64,000 nt of DNA from Archivesica marissinica (lineage: Eukaryota; Mollusca; Bivalvia; Venerida; Vesicomyidae), in contig CM026390.1 of NCBI GenBank assembly GCA_014843695.1, positions 17,462,942 through 17,526,941 of the forward strand. The letters are read 5' to 3'. The notes under the pieces were generated by a model, which saw only the letters and a program-made list of their open reading frames with translations, did not search any database and was not told where the DNA came from. Shown piece after piece: positions 34,501 through 43,500 of the stretch. Position 1 is the first letter of the stretch. Each line of letters starts with the position of its first letter. A program made the translations under genes and the position numbers.

Positions 34501-37500
34501 CTACACCCTACCACTAGTAACTACACACTACCACTAGTAACTACACCCTACCACTAGTAACTACACACTACCACAAGTAACTACACCCTACCACTAGTAA
34601 CTACACCCTACCACTAGTAACTACACACTACCACTAGTAACTACACCCTACCACTAGTAACTACACCCTACCACTAGTAACTACACCCTACCACTAGTAA
34701 CTACACACTACCACTAGTAACTACACACTACCACTAGTAACTACACACTACACTAGTAACTACACCCTACCACTAGTAACTACACCCTACCACTAGTAAC
34801 TACACCCTACCACTAGTAACTACACCCTACCACTAGTAACTACACCCTACCACTAGTAACTACACCCTACCACTAGTAACTACACCCTACCACTAGTAAC
34901 TACACACTACCACTAGTAACTACACCCTACCACTAGTAACTACACCCTACCACTAGTAACTACACCCTACCACAAGTAACTACACACTACCACTAGTAAC
35001 TACACACTACCACTAGTAACTACACCCTACCACTAGTAACTACACCCTACCACAAGTAACTAAACACTACCACTAGTAACTACATCCTACCACTAGTAAC
35101 TACACCCTACCACTAGTAACTACACCCTACCACTAGTAACTACACCCTACACAAGTAACTACACACTACCACTAGTAACTACACCCTACCACTAGTAACT
35201 ACACCCTACACAAGTAACTACACCCAACCACTAGTAACTACACCCTACCATGAGTAACTACACCCTACCCTAATTGTTTGAACACACAGTGAGACATTCA
35301 TAGGGTGATTGCCTTGTTTATTGTTTATATATGCATTCATTGAAGATGCCAGTTAATCACCCGTGGTGATGCATTCATAGGGTGGTGGCATTGTTTATAT
35401 ATGCATTCATTGAAGATGCCAGTGAACTGGTAAATTTACAGACACAAGTGAAATTCAATCCTTAATTGAACTGTCTGTTAGCTGTCCGCCTCGCAGTTTA
35501 CAATCTTTTAACATTCAGAATTGTCACAAGCCTCAAATATGTTTGTTTAGCAGCCACTCACAGGATGGGTAGTACAGGCTACGTGATATGTCTGGTTGGT
35601 GAAACTGGAGCCTTCAATATGTGTCTTCTTTATTTCATACCAATTTATTTTATCTTGATTGATTGCGAAACAAGTTCTTGTATTAGTTTAATTGTTCATG
35701 AGAACTTTTCCCTGATGGAATCCATCGCCATTAGGAAGAGGCTGGAATTCATAACCACTCGGTTACTGTAAAACACATTTATTCACGAGTTTTTAAACTT
35801 CGCTAATTTTCGCGATCTAAGTTGACCGTAAATTCATGATTACAAGCAAAATTAAGTGTTTTACAGTATAAGACAGACACTGTACCCGTTGTGCCACTGA
35901 GATGCCACACATAACTAATTGTTTGAAGTGAAAATCTATTGTTAATGTTATGACTAATTTCATGAAATGTGACTGGTTGAGGTAAGGAAATATTTTGGAA
36001 TAAATCCGAATTTTCTGATTGCAAATTTTAATACTGTTACACATTCAAACCAAGTGGAAAAACATATCACAACTACTCTATTCCATTATAGAGATGTGAA
36101 ATCCCAGACACAGAGACAGTACAGAGAAGCAATCCAGTCCACTAATTCTGGCCATGCAGGTAGAAAAGCAAGCAAGGTGCCGGCTAGCCTGGTTACAGTA
36201 TCTCGTGTAGACGTCGAGGAAACCGTCACTGACACTCTGCTACAGACTGGTTGCTCAACGTTAATGCTTGAAGCGCCTGAAGACGTGGCTGACATGGTCA
36301 GGAGATTCTCTAAAGCTGTAGCGGAACGACCTGCAAAGTATGTGGTCCGGTGCTGTGTCGCGCGTGTGCCAACATTGGCATGGCATGTACTCTACTAGGC
36401 CTGCTATGATGGTGCTGTGTCGCGCGTGTGCCAACATTGGCATGGCATGTACTCTACTAGGCCTGCTATGATGGTGCTGTGTCGCGCGTGTGCCAACATT
36501 GGCATGGCATGTACTCTACTAGGCCTGCTATGATGGTGCTGTGTCGCGCGTGTGCCAACATTGGCATGGCATGTACTCTACTAGGCCTGCTATGATGGTG
36601 CTGTGTCGCGCGTGTGCCAACATTGGCATGGCATGTACTCTACTAGGCCTGCTATGATGGTGCTGTGTCGCGCGTGTGCCAACATTGGCATGGCATGTAC
36701 TCTACTAGGCCTGCTATGATGGTGCTGTGTCGCGCGTGTGCCAACATTGGCATGGCATGTACTCTACTAGGCCTGCTATGATGGTGCTGTGTCGCGCGTG
36801 TGCCAACATTGGCATGGCATGTACTCTACTAGGCCTGCTATGATGGTGCTGTGTCGCGCGTGTGCCAACATTGGCATGGCATGTACTCTACTAGGCCTGC
36901 TATGATGGTGCTGTGTCGCGCGTGTGCCAACATTGGCATGGCATGTACTCTACTAGGCCTGCTATGATGGTGCTGTGTCGCGCGTGTGCCAACATTGGCA
37001 TGGCATGTACTCTACTAGGCCTGCTATGATGGTGCTGTGTCGCGCGTGTGCCAACATTGGCATGGCATGTACTCTACTAGGCCTGCTATGATGGTGCTGT
37101 GTCGCGCGTGTGCCAACATTGGCATGGCATGTACTCTACTAGGCCTGCTATGATGGTGCTGTGTCGCGCGTGTGCCAACATTGGCATGGCATGTACTCTA
37201 CTAGGCCTGCTATGATGGTGCTGTGTCGCGCGTGTGCCAACATTGGCATGGCATGTACTCTACTAGGCCTGCTATGATGGTGCTGTGTCGCGCGTGTGCC
37301 AACATTGGCATGGCATGTACTCTACTAGGCCTGCTATGATGGTGCTGTGTCGCGCGTGTGCCAACATTGGCATGGCATGTACTCTACTAGGCCTGCTATG
37401 ATGGTGCTGTGTCGCGCGTGTGCCAACATTGGCATGGCATGTACTCTACTAGGCCTGCTATGATGGTGCTGTGTCGCGCGTGTGCCAACATTGGCATGGC

Positions 37501-40500
37501 ATGTACTCTACTAGGCCTGCTATGATGGTGCTGTGTCGCGCGTGTGCCAACATTGGCATGGCATGTACTCTACTAGGCCTGCTATGATACACGGGTATCT
37601 CTCATTTCAGTTTCTACACTTTCTCTTTTCAATTACCCAGTTCGGTTATAGAAATTTGATGAGATATGGATGTCTAGGCAAAATGTTTCCTCACCGACGA
37701 TGTTAATGTTGCCGATAAGTCACATAATTGTTCAGCCATTTTTTGTTACTAAGCAACATCAGACACGCATTTAAAGGCAAAGGCAGAATGTTTCCTCATC
37801 GATGATGTTAATGTTTAATTACGAGGTCCACTTGTACGAGGTACACTTGTATGAGGTCCACTTGTACAGGAGGTCCACTTGTACACTTGTACGAGGTCCA
37901 CTTGTACGAGGTACACTTGTATGAGGTCCACTTGTACAGGAGGTCCACTTGTACACATGTACGAGGTCCACTTGTATGAGGTCCACTTGTACAGGAGGTC
38001 CACTTGTACAGGAGGTCCACTTGTACAGGAGAACCACTTGTACAGGAGGTCCATTTGTACAGGAGCTCCACTTGTACAGGAGATCCACATGTACAGGAGA
38101 TCCACTTGTACAGGAGGTCCACTTGTGCAGGAGATCCACTTGTACAGGAGATCCACTTGTACAGGAGATCCACATGTACAGGAGATCCACTTGTACAGGA
38201 GGTCCACTTGTACAGGAGGTCCATTTGTACAGGAGATCCACTTGTACAGGAGAACCACTTGTACAGGAGGTCCATTTGTACAGGAGCTCCACTTGTACAG
38301 GAGAACCACTTGTACAGGAGGTCCACTTGTACAGGAGGTCCACTTGTACAGGAGATCCACTTGTACAGGAGGTCAACTTGTACAGGAGATCCACTTGTAC
38401 AGGAGGTCCACTTGTACAGGAGGTCCACTTGTACAGGAGATCTACATGTACAGGAGGTCCACTTGTTCAGGAGATCCACTTGTTCAGGAGATCCACTTGT
38501 ACAGGAGATCCACTTGTACAGGAGATCCACTTATACAGGAGGTCCACTTGTGCAGGAGGTCCACTTGTGCAGGAGGTCCACTTGTACAGGAGGTCCACTT
38601 GTGCAGGAGGTCCACTTGTACAGGAGGTCCACTTGTACAGTAGGTCCACTTGTACAGGAGAACCACTTGTACAGGAGATCACTTGTACAGGAGAACCACT
38701 GGCACAGGAGATCCACTTGCACAGGAGGTCCACTTGTACAGGAGTTCCACTTGTACAGGAAGTACACTTGTACAGGAGGTCCACTTGTACAGGAGGTCCA
38801 CTTGTACAGGAGGTCCACTGGCACAGGAGATCCACTTGCACAGGAGGTCCACTTGTACAGGAGTTCCACTTGTACAGGAAGTACACTTGTACAGGAGGTC
38901 CACTTGTACAGGAGGTCCACTTGTACAGGAGGTCCACTTGTACAGGAGATCTACTTGTACAGGAGGTCCACTTGTACAGGAGGTCCACTTGTACAGGAGG
39001 TCCACTTGTACAGGAGATCCACTTGTACAGGAGGTCCATTTGTACAGGAGGTCCACTTGTACAGGAGATCCACTTGTACAGGAGGACCACTTGTACAGGA
39101 GATCCACTTGTACAGGAGTTCCACTTGTACAGGAGATCCACTTGTACAGGAGATCCACTTGTACAGGAGGTCCACTTGTACAGGAGAACTACATGTACAG
39201 GAGGTCCACTTGTTCAGGAGATCCACTTGTTCAGGAGATCCACTTGTACAGGAAATCCACTTGTACAGGAGGTCCACTTGTACAGGAGGTCCACTTGTAC
39301 AGGAGATCCACTTGTACAGGAGAACCACTTGTACAGGAGGTCCATTTGTACAGGAGCTCCACTTGTACAGGAGATCCACTTGTACAGGAGATCCACTTGT
39401 ACAGGAGGTCCACTTGTACAGGAGATCCACTTGTACAGGAGATCCACTTGTACAGGAGAACCACTTGTACAGGAGGTCCATTTGTACAGGAGGTTCACTT
39501 GTACAGGAGATCCACTTGTACAGGAGGTCCACTTGTACAGGAGGTCCACTTGTACAGGAGATCCACTTGTACAGGAGGTCAACTTGTACAGGAGATCCAC
39601 TTGTACAGGAGGTCCACTTGTACAGGAGGTCCACTTGTACAGGAGATCTACATGTACAGGAGGTCCACTTGTTCAGGAGATCCACTTGTTCAGGAGATCC
39701 ACTTGTACAGGAGATCCACTTGTACAGGAGATCCACTTATACAGGAGGTCCACTTGTGCAGGAGGTCCACTTGTGCAGGAGGTCCACTTGTACAGGAGGT
39801 CCACTTGTGCAGGAGGTCCACTTGTACAGGAGATCCACTTGTACAGGAGGTCCACTTGTACAGTAGGTCCACTTGTACAGGAGAACCACTTGTACAGGAG
39901 ATCACTTGTACAGGAGAACCACTTGTACAGGAGATCCACTTGTACAGGAAGTACACTTGTACAGGAGGTCCACTGGCACAGGAGATCCACTTGCACAGGA
40001 GGTCCACTTGTACAGTAGGTCCACTTGTACAGGAGATCCACTTGTACAGGAGATCACTTGTACAGGAGATCCACTTGTACAGGAGATCCACTTGTACAGG
40101 AAGTACACTTGTACAGGAGGTCCACTGGCACAGGAGATCCACTTGTACAGGAGATCCACTTGTACAGGAAGTACACTTGTACAGGAGGTCCACTGGCACA
40201 GGAGGTCCACTGGCACATTGTACAGGAGATCCACTTGTACAGGAGGTCCACTTGTACAGGAGGTCCACTTGTACAGGAGATCCACTTGTACAGGAGGTCC
40301 ACTTGTACAGGAGATCCACTTGTACAGGATGTCCACTTGTACAGGAGGTCCACTTGTACAGGAGATCCACTTGTACAGGAGGTCCACTTGTACAGGAGGT
40401 CCACTTGTATGACTGGTTGCCTATACACCAGTTTAACTGTATTAAATTATCATTCTAACATTGCTTGGCATTTTGTGTATATACACAGAAGGAATTTACC

Positions 40501-43500
40501 CTGTTTAAATCTGCAATAAAACATTGTTTAGCATGTGACGTAAAACTTTAGTCAATTTTAGTCAAACTTGATATCATTTTAGTCAAAATTGATATAATTT
40601 TAGTCAAACTTGATATCAGTTTAGTCAAACTTGATATCATTTTACTAGCATTTTTTGTAGTTTTGTGACGCCATTTGCAAGCTCTAATAAATAACACCAA
40701 CTATTTTTGCGCATTTTACATATTTTTGTCATGTTAGAATCGAAATAATATTTGTTTTTCAGTTATTTATTTGTGAATGTTTGTTGTTCTGATTGCCAGA
40801 ATTAACCACTTAGTTCTACGGCCTGCGTGGTTAATTCCTATGTTTGATGTGTGTGTTTTACCGTTATTTATCGTCGTTACCGGTTGCCCATATGAGCGAC
40901 GCTACCTTAAGAGATTAGTCATTTTAGATTTTTGGAGGATAGTGCAATGATACAGACAGAGACCCATTCCAGTGTCTCCTCTGGTTCTTTTACGTGCACG
41001 GTGTACAGCACCGACACGAGATCTCGGTTTAATGTCCCATCTGAAAGACTGTTAATTTTATTAGGGTCAGACGGGGGATCGAACCTGCTTTAGAGACCTC
41101 TAAGCCAAGATTTATTCGCCAATAAATAATATTACATGTATAATATTATTTCTTAAATGAGAATATTGAGTAAAGAAAGCTATGTTTATTTTGTAGAAAG
41201 GACAGGTTTGATCCAATATTTTCATTCCACGAAGAAGGAGTGGGTGGGGTAAAAGTGGACAAGAATGGTGTTGGGTTACTGAAGGTGTGGAAACAACAGA
41301 TTCAGCAATTCAAGAATGTCAGTCCGGATATATCACAGGCAATCATTGCTGAGTATCCCAGTCCATTATTACTTAGACAGGTTGGTGTGACCACAATAGA
41401 TTACAAGATTGTCAGTCCGGATATATCGCAGGCAATCATTGCTGAGTATCCCAGTCCATTATTACTTAGACAGGTTGGTGTGACCACAATGCCACGATAG
41501 ATTACAAGATTGTCAGTCCGGATATATCACAGGCAATCATTGCTGAGTATCCCAGTCCATTATTACTTAGACAGGTTGGTGTGACCACAATGCCACAATA
41601 GATTACAAGAATGTCAGTCCGGATATATCGCAGGCAATCATTGCTGAGTATCCCAGTCCATTATTACTTAGACAGGTTGGTGTGACCACAATGCCATGAT
41701 AGATTACAAGAATGTCAGTCCGGATATATCACAGGCAATCATTGCTGAGTATCCCAGTCCATTATTACTTAGACAGGTTGGTGTGACCACAATGCCACGA
41801 TAGATTACAAGATTGTCAGTCCGGATATATCACAGGCAATCATTGCTGTGTATCCCAGTCCATTATTACTTAGACAGGTTGGTGTGACCACAATGCCATG
41901 ATAGATTACAAGAATGTCAGTCCGGATATATCACAGGCAATCATTGCTGAGTATCCCAGTCCATTATTACTTAGACAGGTTGGTGTGACCACAATAGATT
42001 ACAAGAATGTCAGTCCGGATATATCGCAAGTATCCCAGTCCATTATTACTTAGACAGGTTGGTGTGAACACAATGCCATGATAGATTACAAGATTGCAAA
42101 ATCTTCCGAATTCTGTATCTATTATACACTTATTGGCATATGTCAGAATCTGCAGCGCTGCGATAATGTCTCTGAGCAATAACAAATCTCGCCATTCGAC
42201 AAGCTGTGTTACAGCAACATTTCCAAAACAGATTGAGCAAATAATTCTGTTAATGTAATCGTCAGTGCAAAACACCGCTGTCAGGTTTCGGAGAATAACA
42301 ACTATATCAGCATGGGGAGACTTTTTACGACTGCCACACTACACAATAGCGCTTTTACGACTGCCACATTACACAATAGGACTTTTACGACTGCCACACT
42401 ACACAATTGCACTTTTACGACTGCCACACTACACAATAGCGCTTTTATGACTGTCACACTACACAATAGCGCTTTCACGACTGCCACACTACACAATAGC
42501 GCTTTTACGACTGCCACACTACACAATAGCGCTTTTATGACTGCCACACTACACAATAGCGCTTTTATGACTGCCACACTACACAATAGCGCTTTTACGA
42601 CTGCCACACTACACAATAGCGCTTTTACGACTGCCACACTACACAATAGCGCTTTTACGACTGCCACACTACACAATAGCGCTTTTACGACTGCCACACT
42701 ACACAATAGCGCTTTTACGACTGCCACACTACACAATAGCGCTTTTACAACTGTCACACAATTTTGTTATCTCTCTGCTGATGGTCTGTGAAACTATTTG
42801 TGCATGAACATCCGCAGCCCTTGTTTACTAGATTTTCTAGTCTTATGTCATCATAATTGGACCCATTTACATGAGAGTTGTTGCCCTTGAACCAAAAATA
42901 ATGTACAACATTATAGCGTGATGTGTGGAGGTAACATTCAGCCAGATCTCTTCAGTGTTTGAGTTATTGCCCTTGAATTGATTCAAAATCACACATACTG
43001 TATGTTAACCCTTTCCTTCATAGAGATTTAGGTTAATATACTATTATATCTCCATAGAAATGACAGTCATTAACCCTTTCCTTCATAAGAGATTTAGGTT
43101 AATATACAATTATATCTCCATAGAAACGACAGCCATTTAACCCTTTCCTTCATAGAGATTTAGGTTAATATATTAGATCTCCATAGAAACGACAGCCATT
43201 TAACCCTTTCCTTCATAGAGATTTAGGTTAATATACTATTATATCTCCATAGAAACGACAGCCATTTAACCATTTCCTTCATAGAGATTTAGGTTAATAT
43301 ACTATTATATCTCCATACAAACGACAGCCATTTAGCTATCATGCAGTGGATAAGTAGTCGCCATATCTATCCCACCTCCATAGATATTACTGCGACTACA
43401 TGAGATTCTGGCCTTTATTATGAACAATGGTTTGGCTACTAATAGGTCAATGTATGTTGTATTGTTAATGGCGTCAATAGGTGCTTCTATGAGGGAAAGG

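Noticed and set aside
33285..35275. Possible telomere-like or CRISPR array
   Set aside because: The 20 bp unit is not a telomere repeat, and there are no unique spacers between repeats; simple tandem array.
35466..35771. Frame of 101 codons as an EME1 exon
   Set aside because: It crosses a SINE fragment and does not match EME1; exons 5 and 6 already join in phase without it.
37808..40519. Long open frames (up to 689 codons) on both strands
   Set aside because: They are readings of a stop-free 17 bp repeat in an EME1 intron; all six frames are open and no domain is present.
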